Origin: Schaedlerella arabinosiphila
Lineage (GTDB): Bacteria > Bacillota > Clostridia > Lachnospirales > Lachnospiraceae
NCBI RefSeq assembly: GCF_003885045.1
Contig: NZ_RHJS01000002.1
Coordinates: 5,697,302-5,761,301, forward strand
Direction of reading: 5' to 3'
DNA length: 64,000 nt
Under the pieces are notes generated by a model, which saw only the letters and a program-made list of their open reading frames with translations, was not told the DNA's origin and made no database searches. This document shows positions 50,980-59,798 of the stretch, piece by piece (position 1 is the stretch's first letter; each line of letters starts with the position of its first letter). The position numbers and the translations under genes were made by a program.

Positions 50980-51147
50980 AAGGCAGACTTCTTAAAAACA
51001 GAGAAGCTGCGTATTGGGTATGCCAAGACCGCGGGAACACGGCAGACCGTGATGTACCGGGGAGCGAAGCGGAAATATCCGCATCATCCGAGGCTTTTTA
51101 ATACTGCCTTTGTGATGACCAATATGCCTTATTTAAAAAATGCTTGA
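50980..51147 (+). pseudogene. C-terminal fragment of an unrecognised protein
   Basis: Between the TnpB homologue and the glycan operon (50868-51174, 307 bp) one frame encodes 55 residues (beginning KADFLKTEKLRIGYAKT and ending FNTAFVMTNMPYLKNA) right after a stop codon and with no start. It looks like a genuine protein tail left by a deletion. The same stretch would overlap any guide RNA made downstream of the TnpB homologue. Confidence 0.4.
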
Positions 51148-51174
51148 ATTAAAAAAGACAGGGAAGCGAAAAAA

Positions 51175-52518
51175 ATGAGAACGGCTCAAAAAAAGCAGCT
51201 TGAAGATTTTATGGAACTGCTTGAACAGGCACAGGATGAAATTAAAAATGCCATAGAGCAGAAAAAAATTGAAAACGCATTAAGACTGTTGGGGGACTGC
51301 CAGGAAGGAGCGATTTCGGTAGGAAATCTGATAGAAAAAACAGAAGGTGAAGATGCGGCGGCGATTCAGCTCATAGAGGATTACTGTGAACTGGTTTATC
51401 AGATTCATGAAAAACTTTCAGAGGGAGCAGGCATCAATGTGACCAAAATCTATAAACTGCTGCGACAGTCATTTTTTAAAATCAACCATGAGATCCGTCA
51501 TAATATTAAGGTTCGGCGGGAAGTGGTATTTTTACCATATAAGGCATCGATGTGGGACAGCCTTGAAAGTGTGTGGCAGGCAGCAGATGATGACCCGGAT
51601 TGTGATGCCTTTGTGATACCGATTCCTTATTATGATAGAAAATCGGATGGGAGTTTTGATGTTCTTCACTATGAGGCGGACTTGTACCCGGATTATGTAC
51701 CGGTGACAAAATATGAAAACTATGATTTTGAGAATCGAAAACCGGATATGATTTTTATACATAGCCCATATGACGACTGCAATTATGTGACAAGCGTACC
51801 GCCGTTTTTCTATTCTAAAAATTTAAAACGATTTACAGATTGTTTAGTATATGTACCGTATTTCATTTTAAGCGAGATTGACCCGGAGAATCAGAGAGAG
51901 GTAAAAGGAATGGAACATTTCTGTACGGTTCCGGGGGTTATGAATGCGGATAAAGTTGTTGTACAGTCAGAAGATATGCGTAAGATATATGTCAATGTAC
52001 TGACAGAGGCAGCAGGGACAGACAGCAGGAAATATTGGGAAGATAAGATATTGGGACTGGGTTCGCCGAAGATAGACAAAATACTTGGCACAAAGAAAGA
52101 AGAATTGAAAATCCCGGAGGAGTGGAGGAAGATCATTCAAAAACCGGATGGGAGCAGGAAGAAAATTATTCTTTATAATACGAGTGTCAGTGCGCTGCTG
52201 CATTATGGGGAAGCAATGTTGGAAAAAATGAAAAGTGTTTTTGATATCTTCTATAAAAATCGAGAAGATGTGGCTTTTTTCTGGAGGCCCCATCCATTGA
52301 TCGAGGCAACGATCAAATCTATGAGACCGGGATTATGGGCTGATTATCAGCAGTTGGTGAACAGGTATCTTGCTGACGGGTGGGGGATTTATGATGATAC
52401 GCCAAACATTGACAGAGCGATCCTTCTAAGCGACGCCTATTATGGAGATAGAAGCAGCGTTATACAGCTTTGTCAAAAAATCGGGCTGCCCATTATGATA
52501 CAGAATGTGGAAATGTGA
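51175..52518 (+). CDS. CDP-glycerol glycerophosphotransferase-like protein
   Basis: This 447-residue protein has a helical N-terminus (about 1-95, rich in Glu and Lys) and a GT-B-like C-terminal part. The latter resembles clostridial CDP-glycerol:poly(glycerophosphate) transferase relatives: EVVFLPYKASMWDSLESV, PDMIFIHSPYDDCNY, KIILYNTSVSALL, FFWRPHPLIEATI and LSDAYYGDRSSVIQLC. There is no membrane segment. The last motif corresponds to the DYSS-like acceptor region of TagF proteins, here with GDRSS. It is the first gene of a long + strand glycan operon; AGGGAAG precedes the start. Confidence 0.7.
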   Translation: MRTAQKKQLEDFMELLEQAQDEIKNAIEQKKIENALRLLGDCQEGAISVGNLIEKTEGEDAAAIQLIEDYCELVYQIHEKLSEGAGINVTKIYKLLRQSFFKINHEIRHNIKVRREVVFLPYKASMWDSLESVWQAADDDPDCDAFVIPIPYYDRKSDGSFDVLHYEADLYPDYVPVTKYENYDFENRKPDMIFIHSPYDDCNYVTSVPPFFYSKNLKRFTDCLVYVPYFILSEIDPENQREVKGMEHFCTVPGVMNADKVVVQSEDMRKIYVNVLTEAAGTDSRKYWEDKILGLGSPKIDKILGTKKEELKIPEEWRKIIQKPDGSRKKIILYNTSVSALLHYGEAMLEKMKSVFDIFYKNREDVAFFWRPHPLIEATIKSMRPGLWADYQQLVNRYLADGWGIYDDTPNIDRAILLSDAYYGDRSSVIQLCQKIGLPIMIQNVEM

Positions 52519-52521
52519 TAA

Positions 52522-53835
52522 ATGAAAAAGGTATATGTTAATAATAAAGATCAAGCTTTGATATCTGTAATTGTTCCTGTTTTAAATACTGCGGGCTATA
52601 TCAGGGAATGCCTGGAGAGTATTAAAAATCAGACATATAAGAATCTTGAAATTCTGTGTGTGGACGGCGGGTCAACAGACGGCACTTTGGAAATCCTTGA
52701 AAAATATGCGTTAGCAGATGACAGGATTCAAATTATCACGGATGTAAGAGGAAGCTACGGAAAACAGATCAACCGCGGGATTCATACGGCTGCGGGAGAA
52801 TATGTAGCAATCGCGGAACCAGATGATCACATCGCTTTGGATATGTATGAAAAACTGTATGAAGAGGCTTTTTATACAAATGCAGATATCATCAAAAGCG
52901 ACTATATGTTATTCATCGGAGATGGCCGGAATAGATCGTATATGCCGAAGTGCGCTGCTGACGCACAATGGTATGGAACAGATCTATCGGCAGCGGTCAG
53001 GACAGATCTGTTTGACTACGGGCCGGCCAACTGGTCTGGCATATACCGGAGGCAGTTTTTGCTTGAAAATCATATTTGCCATAACAACTCAGCGGGAGCT
53101 GCTTTTCAGGATATCGGCTTTTGGTTTCTGGCATTTGCCCTGGCAGAAAAAATCCGCTTTATCAGAGGCTATGGTTATCATTATCGTTTAGACAATCCGC
53201 TTTCCTCTGTTCACAGCCCGGATAAAATGTTAGGTCTTTTTGATGAATTTACATATCTGGAAGATCAACTAAAGAAACATGGGATCGCTGAAACATATGA
53301 ACACCAATTCCTTTGGCAGAAATGGATCCACTATGTATGGGGATTTTACAGGACAGAAGATTCATTACGCTGTAAATATTTAAAAAGAGTTTCGGATGAG
53401 TTCGCAGAAAAAATGAGTGATCCTGGGACAGCAGCGAAACTGAGTGAGTATCAGAAAAAAGAAATAAGCAGATTAGTCGATCCAGATCAAAAATTTTTAG
53501 AGCAGTACTATGAAAATAAAAGCACGATATTAAAAATATTGAAAGAGGAAAAAGCATGTATCCTGTTTGGATGCGGCCTGGATGGGATTAATTTTTTGCT
53601 GATGGTCAGGCAGATGGGACTCTTAAATTCCATAAAAGGAATCATTGATAATGATAAAAGGATGTGGGGAAAGCGAGTTCTGGGCATAGAAGTCTTTTCA
53701 GTAAAAGAAGGATCAGAGAGTTTTCAGGATGCCTTTTATGTGATCGCGAGTGCGAGATATGGGGAGCAGATGCACAGACAGTTGGTGGATTTAGGGATTC
53801 ATCAAAAAAATATTCTGATAGAAAGGATCATTTAA
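52522..53835 (+). CDS. family 2 glycosyltransferase with C-terminal Rossmann-like domain
   Basis: The 437 residues start with a GT2 domain: SVIVPVLNTAGYIRECLES, the VDGGSTDGT segment near residue 55 and the metal-binding EPDDH in place of DxD near 93. The C-terminal 100 residues (ACILFGCGLDGINFL, then IDNDKRMWGKRVLGIEV and FYVIASARYGEQMHRQL) form a nucleotide-binding-like domain seen again in three neighbours. The start is 3 bp after the preceding stop. It transfers a sugar to the growing surface glycan; the sugar is unknown. Confidence 0.85.
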   Translation: MKKVYVNNKDQALISVIVPVLNTAGYIRECLESIKNQTYKNLEILCVDGGSTDGTLEILEKYALADDRIQIITDVRGSYGKQINRGIHTAAGEYVAIAEPDDHIALDMYEKLYEEAFYTNADIIKSDYMLFIGDGRNRSYMPKCAADAQWYGTDLSAAVRTDLFDYGPANWSGIYRRQFLLENHICHNNSAGAAFQDIGFWFLAFALAEKIRFIRGYGYHYRLDNPLSSVHSPDKMLGLFDEFTYLEDQLKKHGIAETYEHQFLWQKWIHYVWGFYRTEDSLRCKYLKRVSDEFAEKMSDPGTAAKLSEYQKKEISRLVDPDQKFLEQYYENKSTILKILKEEKACILFGCGLDGINFLLMVRQMGLLNSIKGIIDNDKRMWGKRVLGIEVFSVKEGSESFQDAFYVIASARYGEQMHRQLVDLGIHQKNILIERII

Positions 53836-53844
53836 CAGAGGTAA

Positions 53845-54255
53845 ATGAATAGAGAACTGAGAAAGGCAAAAAATCTGTCGGATAAACATCTGATGCTCTT
53901 TTTGCTCATGAATGAGTGGTTGAAAGCAAAGCAGCGGGACAGATCGGTAGAGGAATACCTGCTGAAAGCAGGCTATAAAGAAATTGCCGTATATGGAGTA
54001 AGCTACGTAGGGCAGAGATTTTGCGATGAACTCCAGGGAAGCCGCAGCATTAAGATCAGATATTGCATAGATCAAAAGGGAAGCGGTTCGTATAAAGGGT
54101 ATGATATACGTCCGCTCACTGGGAAAAACGAAGATGTGGATGCAGTCATTGTAACACCGATCTTCTATTTTGAAGAAATTAAATCTCAAATAGAAAAAGT
54201 GGTGACAGCAGAGGTGATCTCGATAGAAGAGATCATATATGGATTAGTCGGCTGA
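53845..54255 (+). CDS. stand-alone Rossmann-like domain protein of the glycan operon
   Basis: This 136-residue protein consists of a helical N-terminus and one Rossmann-like domain: IAVYGVSYVGQRFCDEL (G-x-x-x-x-G), YCIDQKGSGSYKGYDIRPL and VDAVIVTPIFYFEEIKSQI. The same domain is fused to the C-terminus of the upstream glycosyltransferase. A role in binding a nucleotide or regulating partner transferases is inferred only. The start has AGAGG upstream and lies 9 bp after the previous stop. Confidence 0.65.
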   Translation: MNRELRKAKNLSDKHLMLFLLMNEWLKAKQRDRSVEEYLLKAGYKEIAVYGVSYVGQRFCDELQGSRSIKIRYCIDQKGSGSYKGYDIRPLTGKNEDVDAVIVTPIFYFEEIKSQIEKVVTAEVISIEEIIYGLVG

Positions 54256-54275
54256 CAGGTGAGAATGGTTTGTTT

Positions 54276-55382
54276 ATGAAAAAGGAATTGTGGCTTATAT
54301 CGAAACATGGAAATGATGTGGGGGATAATGCATTTGCGCTTTTTAAATATGTGAGAGAAAAGCATCCGGAAATAAGAAGTGTGTATGTGGCAGATAAAGA
54401 ACAGTACAAAGCATACAAGACAGCAAAAGAAGTCGGACCGATTGTTCAATATAGAAGCTTCATGCATAAGATCTTATATTTTTTGGCTGATAAGATCGTG
54501 ACTTCGCATGTGGGCGATTCAGAGCCATGGGAATATGAGAACATATTGGAATTGCGCCGCCGCTTTCCGGGATGGTCAGTGAGACAGAAGACGATCCATC
54601 TGCAGCATGGCGTTATAGATAAAAATGTGGCTCACATTTATGACATCAGTAAGAGACCTGTAGATCTGTTTATATGTTCGACATTAGCCGAGAAGGATTA
54701 TATTATGGAAACCCTGCATTATCCTTCTGAACGGCTGGCATGTACCGGCCTGGCACGGTTTGATGCTCTGATGGATGCGGAATGTGAGAAGAAGATTCTT
54801 GTGATCCCAAGATACCGCAGGGATGTTATGGTCCAGTTGAGAGAGAATAAGCAGAAATTAAAATATCACTTTATGAAGAGCAGATATTATAAGAACTATC
54901 AGACGCTTATTTCAAATCAAACACTGGTCAGGAAATTAGAAGAGAGCGGATGGCAGCTGATATTCTATCCGCATTATGAAGTACAGCCTCTTATATCGTG
55001 TTTCCATGCAGAAAGCAAAAATGTAACGGTTGCGGATATGGAAAGGGAGGAACTTGACCAGCTCCTAAAAGAGTGTGCGTTGCTGATCACCGATTATTCC
55101 AGCGTGGCATTTGACTTTGCATATATGAGGAGGCCTGTGATCTATTATCAGTTCGATAAAGAAGAATTTGACTGTGAATACGGAGGAAGCTATTTTGATC
55201 ATGAGCGGGACGGATTCGGCCCGGTAGTGGAGAGAGAAGACGATGTAGTAAGGTGTATTGAAAGCTTTATTGACGGCAGATTCGATAGAGACCATCAATA
55301 TTACGATCGTTGTGTAAATACATTTTTATATCATGACGACCAAAATTGCAAGAGGATATTTGAGGCGATAGAGGAGGTATGA
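54276..55382 (+). CDS. CDP-glycerol/ribitol-phosphate transferase (TagB/TagF-like)
   Basis: I chose ATG 54276 (MKKELWLISKHGNDVGDNAF) over a TTG two codons earlier; 368 residues. Family motifs include YVADKEQYKAYK, TIHLQHGVIDKNV with the catalytic-type His, LACTGLARFDAL, FYPHYEVQPL and LLITDYSSVAFDFAYMRRPVIYYQFD. It should polymerise or prime a teichoic-acid-like or phosphoglycerol-decorated glycan at the inner membrane face. It overlaps the next gene through ATGATG. Confidence 0.88.
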   Translation: MKKELWLISKHGNDVGDNAFALFKYVREKHPEIRSVYVADKEQYKAYKTAKEVGPIVQYRSFMHKILYFLADKIVTSHVGDSEPWEYENILELRRRFPGWSVRQKTIHLQHGVIDKNVAHIYDISKRPVDLFICSTLAEKDYIMETLHYPSERLACTGLARFDALMDAECEKKILVIPRYRRDVMVQLRENKQKLKYHFMKSRYYKNYQTLISNQTLVRKLEESGWQLIFYPHYEVQPLISCFHAESKNVTVADMEREELDQLLKECALLITDYSSVAFDFAYMRRPVIYYQFDKEEFDCEYGGSYFDHERDGFGPVVEREDDVVRCIESFIDGRFDRDHQYYDRCVNTFLYHDDQNCKRIFEAIEEV

Positions 55383-56290
55383 TGTTGAAAGTAGTACCGG
55401 CATTTTCTGAAAAAAATATTCCTATCATGTTTGCAGCTAGTGATGCGTATATTCCACATTTAGCAATAACGATAAAATCGATTCTAATAACGAGGGATGA
55501 TATACACAACTACGATATTATTGTTTTTCATCATTTGATCAAAAAAGAACGGCAGGAAAAAATAATAGACCTAGCGGATGGACCAAATATATCAATTCGT
55601 TTTTTTGAGATGGGTGAGAAACTGGAGAACTATGATTTCAGTGTACGGGAAGGTTATGGGGCTGAAAGCTTTTATAGAGCAATAGTATCAGATGTGTTAC
55701 AAATGTATGAAAAAGTAATTTATCTTGATTGCGATTTAGTTGTCCTTGAAAATATTGCAAAGTTATTTGAAATAAAAAATCCTGAGGGAAAGTGTATTGC
55801 AGCTGTACGTGATATTAATGGAATTTCAGCCACATATATCAATTATGAGAGCCGGAAAGAATACATGTATAAATATTTGAAGCTGAATCATATACGAGAT
55901 TACATTCAATCTGGCGTGATGGTTTTTTTTATCCAAAATATTAGGAATAAATATAGCGTTGAGCAAATTATCAAAGAGTCATGTAAACGGGAGGTCATGT
56001 TCGGCGACCAGGATGTTCTAAATAAGTTATATGTTGGGGACATTTTGCTTTTAGATATGAAATGGAATGTAATCGTAAATGTGGATAGAGTAAAATTTGA
56101 AAACCAGTATCTGCTTGCTCCGAATGAAATTGTAATGCAATATATGATGTCCAGAAAAGAGCCATACATTATACATTACGCTGGAACAAAGCCATGGAAA
56201 ATACCCGATGGAGATTTTGCGGAATTATACTGGAATATAGCGAGAAAATCTTTTTTTTATGGTGAAATAATGAAGGAGTTAATATGTTAA
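55382..56290 (+). CDS. family 8 glycosyltransferase (first copy)
   Basis: The start may be ATG 55379 or 55382; the latter is better spaced from GGAGGT. The roughly 302 residues are a GT8 retaining glycosyltransferase: PIMFAASDAYIPHLAITIKS, the metal-binding DxD in VIYLDCDLVV (near residue 115), FGDQDVLNKLY and the C-terminal HYAGTKPWK. It overlaps the next gene by 7 bp. It is paralogous to the enzyme at 57410-58327. GC is lower than in the ABC and flavin genes. Confidence 0.9.
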   Translation: MLKVVPAFSEKNIPIMFAASDAYIPHLAITIKSILITRDDIHNYDIIVFHHLIKKERQEKIIDLADGPNISIRFFEMGEKLENYDFSVREGYGAESFYRAIVSDVLQMYEKVIYLDCDLVVLENIAKLFEIKNPEGKCIAAVRDINGISATYINYESRKEYMYKYLKLNHIRDYIQSGVMVFFIQNIRNKYSVEQIIKESCKREVMFGDQDVLNKLYVGDILLLDMKWNVIVNVDRVKFENQYLLAPNEIVMQYMMSRKEPYIIHYAGTKPWKIPDGDFAELYWNIARKSFFYGEIMKELIC

Positions 56291-57363
56291 AACAGACAAT
56301 GAATGGATTCGTTATGGAAAAGCCTATTTTGGATGGGAAGGTATTTGTTTTTGCATCTTCGACAAATTCGCTGCCGATAAATGCGGTTTCTTTGGAGTCG
56401 CTGGTTACTGCTGCAAAAGATGATATTGAAGTTATTTTTTTTACAAAAGGATTTGATGGCTTGGATTATGAGCGTATAGAAAATATTGCAAGAAAGAATG
56501 ACAAAGTTAAACTGTCAATCTTTTCAATAAATAATCGAAAAGAACTTCCTTATATTATTTTTTCAATGCTTTCGTTTGATAGTGATATTGCTTTTTTTAT
56601 ACCATTCATGCTGAAAAAATATGTAGAAGCGTATTTTGTTCGGCCAGGTACAATATTTTGTCAAATGCCCATGTTCGATTCAATATCAGAAACCTGTAAA
56701 TGTATTACCGATATGCAAAATTTTGAAACCATATATTTATATAATATTCCCAAATATGTAGAGACAGTTACATTAAAAAAAATAAGAGATACTTTAATGG
56801 AAACAAATGAGACAGAAAATGGAAATATACTGAACGAAATTTTATCAGACTTTAACAAAGAACAGGTGGATTATACGGAATTTGGAAAGAGGGAAGATGG
56901 ATATACAAAGAGTTTTTTATTAAATGCCGAAAAAACTTTTTTTTATGAAAAATTAATTTTCGATTCAAGTAAAAGAACGCAGGAGAGAAAAAATGTGATA
57001 AATAGTAGGTTGCTTGTTCATCTATTCCCGTTTGAAAAGATTCCGAAAGGATCAAGAATAGTGATATATGGATATGGGGATGTTGGAAGGCAATTTTTGG
57101 CTCAAATGAATGTATCTGGATTTTGTAAAGTGGTAGGAATTGTAGATAAAAACGCAAAGCTTTTAAAACGGCGAGGATATGATATACAGGCTATCGAAAA
57201 AATAGTTGATATGGATTATGAATATGTAATCATTGCAAATGCAAGTAAGACTATACAGAGAGAGATAAAAGACGGATTAGAGAGTATAGGGGTGCCCGAT
57301 CATAAAATCATTTCTGTGGTTGAGAGAGAATATCAAATAGATAATGGTAGGACGATAAAATAG
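56284..57363 (+). CDS. unknown glycan-operon protein with C-terminal Rossmann-like domain
   Basis: The 359 residues were not assigned to a family. The N-terminal half (FVFASSTNSLPINAVSLESLV) loosely recalls a degenerate GT8 or other GT-A opening but lacks a DxD motif. The C-terminal 105 residues (RIVIYGYGDVGRQFLAQM, VVGIVDKNAKLLKRRGYDIQ, YVIIANASKTIQREI) are the same Rossmann-like domain found in neighbouring genes. It is translationally coupled to the GT8 gene upstream. AT-rich, with runs of Phe and Ile. Confidence 0.6.
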   Translation: MLKQTMNGFVMEKPILDGKVFVFASSTNSLPINAVSLESLVTAAKDDIEVIFFTKGFDGLDYERIENIARKNDKVKLSIFSINNRKELPYIIFSMLSFDSDIAFFIPFMLKKYVEAYFVRPGTIFCQMPMFDSISETCKCITDMQNFETIYLYNIPKYVETVTLKKIRDTLMETNETENGNILNEILSDFNKEQVDYTEFGKREDGYTKSFLLNAEKTFFYEKLIFDSSKRTQERKNVINSRLLVHLFPFEKIPKGSRIVIYGYGDVGRQFLAQMNVSGFCKVVGIVDKNAKLLKRRGYDIQAIEKIVDMDYEYVIIANASKTIQREIKDGLESIGVPDHKIISVVEREYQIDNGRTIK

Positions 57364-57409
57364 GCTTTTAAAGATAATAACATTACAAAAGAAATGAGAG
57401 GAAAAAAAG

Positions 57410-58327
57410 ATGGTAGATTTATTGCCGGCCTATAAAGAAAAGAATATTCCTGTGGTACTTGCTTCTAGTGCGTATTACGCTCCGTATCTGTCTGTTACGC
57501 TGAAGTCGCTGATCGATACGGCATCTGATGAGTATAATTATGACATTCTTATTTTACATAAGGAAATTGAGGCGGATATACAATCGAAAATTAAAAGTTT
57601 AAAAAGCAGCAGTAAGAATATTTCCATACGTTTTATAGAAGTTGATTCTGCGATTAACGATAAGAAATATAATTTCAGGCCAGGATATTCAGCAGAAAGT
57701 TTTTATCGTGTTGTTATGATGAGTATATTAAATCATTATGATAAAACAATTTATCTGGATTGTGATGTGATCGTAAAAAAGAGTATTTCAGAACTTCTGA
57801 CAGAATATGAGATCAGTGAATACTATGTGGCGGCCGCAAGAGATATTGATGGAATTGCAAGCTGCGTCAGTGATCATGAGAGACGAAAAAAATATATGTT
57901 TGAATTTATTAAACTGTCTCGATTGGAAGATTATTTTCAGTCCGGGGTTATGATATTTAATTTAAAGAAGATCAGAGAAGCGTTTACGATTGAGAAAATA
58001 TTGGATGTATCCTGTGCATCTGAAGTTATGTTTGGAGACCAGGATGTACTGAACGCTCTTTTTCATGAAAAAACAAAGCATATAGATATGTCATGGAACA
58101 CCATTATCGATCATCAAAGAAGCTGGCTGGAAACGCTGCTGCTTTTGGCGCCTGTGCAAATCGTTGATGAATATTTAGAAGCCAGGAAACATCCCGGAAT
58201 CATCCATTTTGCAGGAACAAAACCATGGGATGTACCGGATTGTGATATGGCGGAGGAATATTGGAAGGCAGCGCGGCAGACACCATTTTATAATGAGATT
58301 ATAAAACGTTGGCAGAGAGGGAAATAA
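57410..58327 (+). CDS. family 8 glycosyltransferase (second copy)
   Basis: This 305-residue GT8 enzyme is paralogous to the one at 55382-56290: PVVLASSAYYAPYLSVTLKS, DxD motif TIYLDCDVIV near residue 120, MFGDQDVLNALF and HFAGTKPWDVPDCD. Both keep the catalytic residues, so the operon probably adds two related sugars or two positions. A GAGAGGAAAAAA site precedes the ATG. Confidence 0.9.
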   Translation: MVDLLPAYKEKNIPVVLASSAYYAPYLSVTLKSLIDTASDEYNYDILILHKEIEADIQSKIKSLKSSSKNISIRFIEVDSAINDKKYNFRPGYSAESFYRVVMMSILNHYDKTIYLDCDVIVKKSISELLTEYEISEYYVAAARDIDGIASCVSDHERRKKYMFEFIKLSRLEDYFQSGVMIFNLKKIREAFTIEKILDVSCASEVMFGDQDVLNALFHEKTKHIDMSWNTIIDHQRSWLETLLLLAPVQIVDEYLEARKHPGIIHFAGTKPWDVPDCDMAEEYWKAARQTPFYNEIIKRWQRGK

Positions 58328-58396
58328 GAAAGTTATGGTAAATGAGAGGACCAATACTGACCATTATCAATACATGAGATTTTTTGGGAGCTGACT

Positions 58397-59767
58397 ATGA
58401 GATATGTAATCTACGGTGCGGGTGAATTAGGAAAGAAAGCTCTTTTTTTCTTAGGCTGTTTCAGGGTTTATAAATTTGCAGATAACAAAAAAGCAGGATC
58501 AAACTGTGAGGGAAAAGAAATTATAACCTATCGGGAGATGAAGGAATTATATGACAGAGAAAATGACATTATTGTCGTCATTGCGTCAGAAAAATTCTGT
58601 AAACAAATGGAAAAACAGGTCCGCGGAGATGAAATAAAACGATATTTCGTATTTCACAAAAATGATATCGACGAGATAAATGGAGTCTTGCCATCCTACT
58701 GGCTGTACCATCAAGTCGTAACGCTGTCTTATCTGCAGAGCCTGTCCAGATACTATATCGAAGAGTGCCGGTATATCGGGATATATGGGACAAATAAGTT
58801 TTTGCCTTATCTGCTTGCAGAGGTAATGGAACAGAGCCCTTTCGCAGAGCTTGTGGTGATATCAGACGGCTGTATGGATGGAGTAAATACACTGGGGATC
58901 AAGACAGCGGACTTAGAGCAATGCATTAATAATTTAGATTGCCTTATTCTGAATGTGAAGCACTGTGATGATCCTGTCAGAGAGAGATTGTCCGTGTTAA
59001 ATCTTAATTTTCGTATTGTTGATCTGGCTGAACTGGAAACCTTTGAACCGGCTTATCAGCATAAAGAACTTGCTGTATATAAGGATATACACAAGGGGAA
59101 ACGGATTTTTGTGATCGGCAATGGGCCAAGCCTCCGGATCGAGGATTTAGAAAGGCTGCATGAAAATGGGGAGATCTGTATAGGCGTTAATACGATTTAC
59201 AGAGTATATGACAGGACGAGATGGCGCGCGGATTATATCGGGATAGGGGACTTGATGGGAATCTGCTATGAAGATATTGTCCGGCTAAAAGAAAAAATAT
59301 TTCTGGCGGATAATGATCATCATATTCCATCAACGGGATGTGAGCGCGTTCCAAATATATGTTATTTTCACCAAATCCGTGAACTGTTTTATCCAAATCG
59401 TTCACGCTTTTCAGATGATCTTACAAAGGGGTTTTTCAGCGGAGCAACGATCGTATATGATTTTGGAATCCAACTGGCCGCATATATGGGGGCAAAAGAG
59501 ATCTACCTTCTGGGTGTAGACAATCATTATCCAGAAGGAGATAACTGGAAGACCAGTCATTTTATTGAAGACTATTATAGTGAAGTTCAGATAAAAAAAA
59601 TGAAAAATGCGGGCTTGCAATGGGCATCTATACAAACAGAAAAAACGATCAAACAATATGAAGCGGCGGAGCGCTATTCAAAAGCGCATAGTTTCAGGAT
59701 TTATAATGCCACAAGAGGAGGCGCTCTTGAAGTATTTGAAAGAGTAAAATTTGACAGTTTATTTTGA
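58397..59767 (+). CDS. DUF115/MptE-like protein with two N-terminal Rossmann-like domains
   Basis: The 456 residues contain a first small Rossmann-like domain (YVIYGAGELGKKALFFL, residues 1-75) and a weaker second (YIGIYGTNKFLPYLLAEV, about 120-200). The C-terminal DUF115 domain is related to 6-hydroxymethylpterin diphosphokinase: RIFVIGNGPSLRIEDLERL, ICIGVNTIYRVYD, GATIVYDFGIQLAAYMGAKE, GVDNHYPEGDNW and YNATRGGALEVF. DUF115 proteins occur in flagellin- and surface-glycan loci (Maf-like), which suits this operon. Confidence 0.8.
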   Translation: MRYVIYGAGELGKKALFFLGCFRVYKFADNKKAGSNCEGKEIITYREMKELYDRENDIIVVIASEKFCKQMEKQVRGDEIKRYFVFHKNDIDEINGVLPSYWLYHQVVTLSYLQSLSRYYIEECRYIGIYGTNKFLPYLLAEVMEQSPFAELVVISDGCMDGVNTLGIKTADLEQCINNLDCLILNVKHCDDPVRERLSVLNLNFRIVDLAELETFEPAYQHKELAVYKDIHKGKRIFVIGNGPSLRIEDLERLHENGEICIGVNTIYRVYDRTRWRADYIGIGDLMGICYEDIVRLKEKIFLADNDHHIPSTGCERVPNICYFHQIRELFYPNRSRFSDDLTKGFFSGATIVYDFGIQLAAYMGAKEIYLLGVDNHYPEGDNWKTSHFIEDYYSEVQIKKMKNAGLQWASIQTEKTIKQYEAAERYSKAHSFRIYNATRGGALEVFERVKFDSLF

Positions 59768-59798
59768 TAGCCATACATATACTATTGAGGGATTTTAT

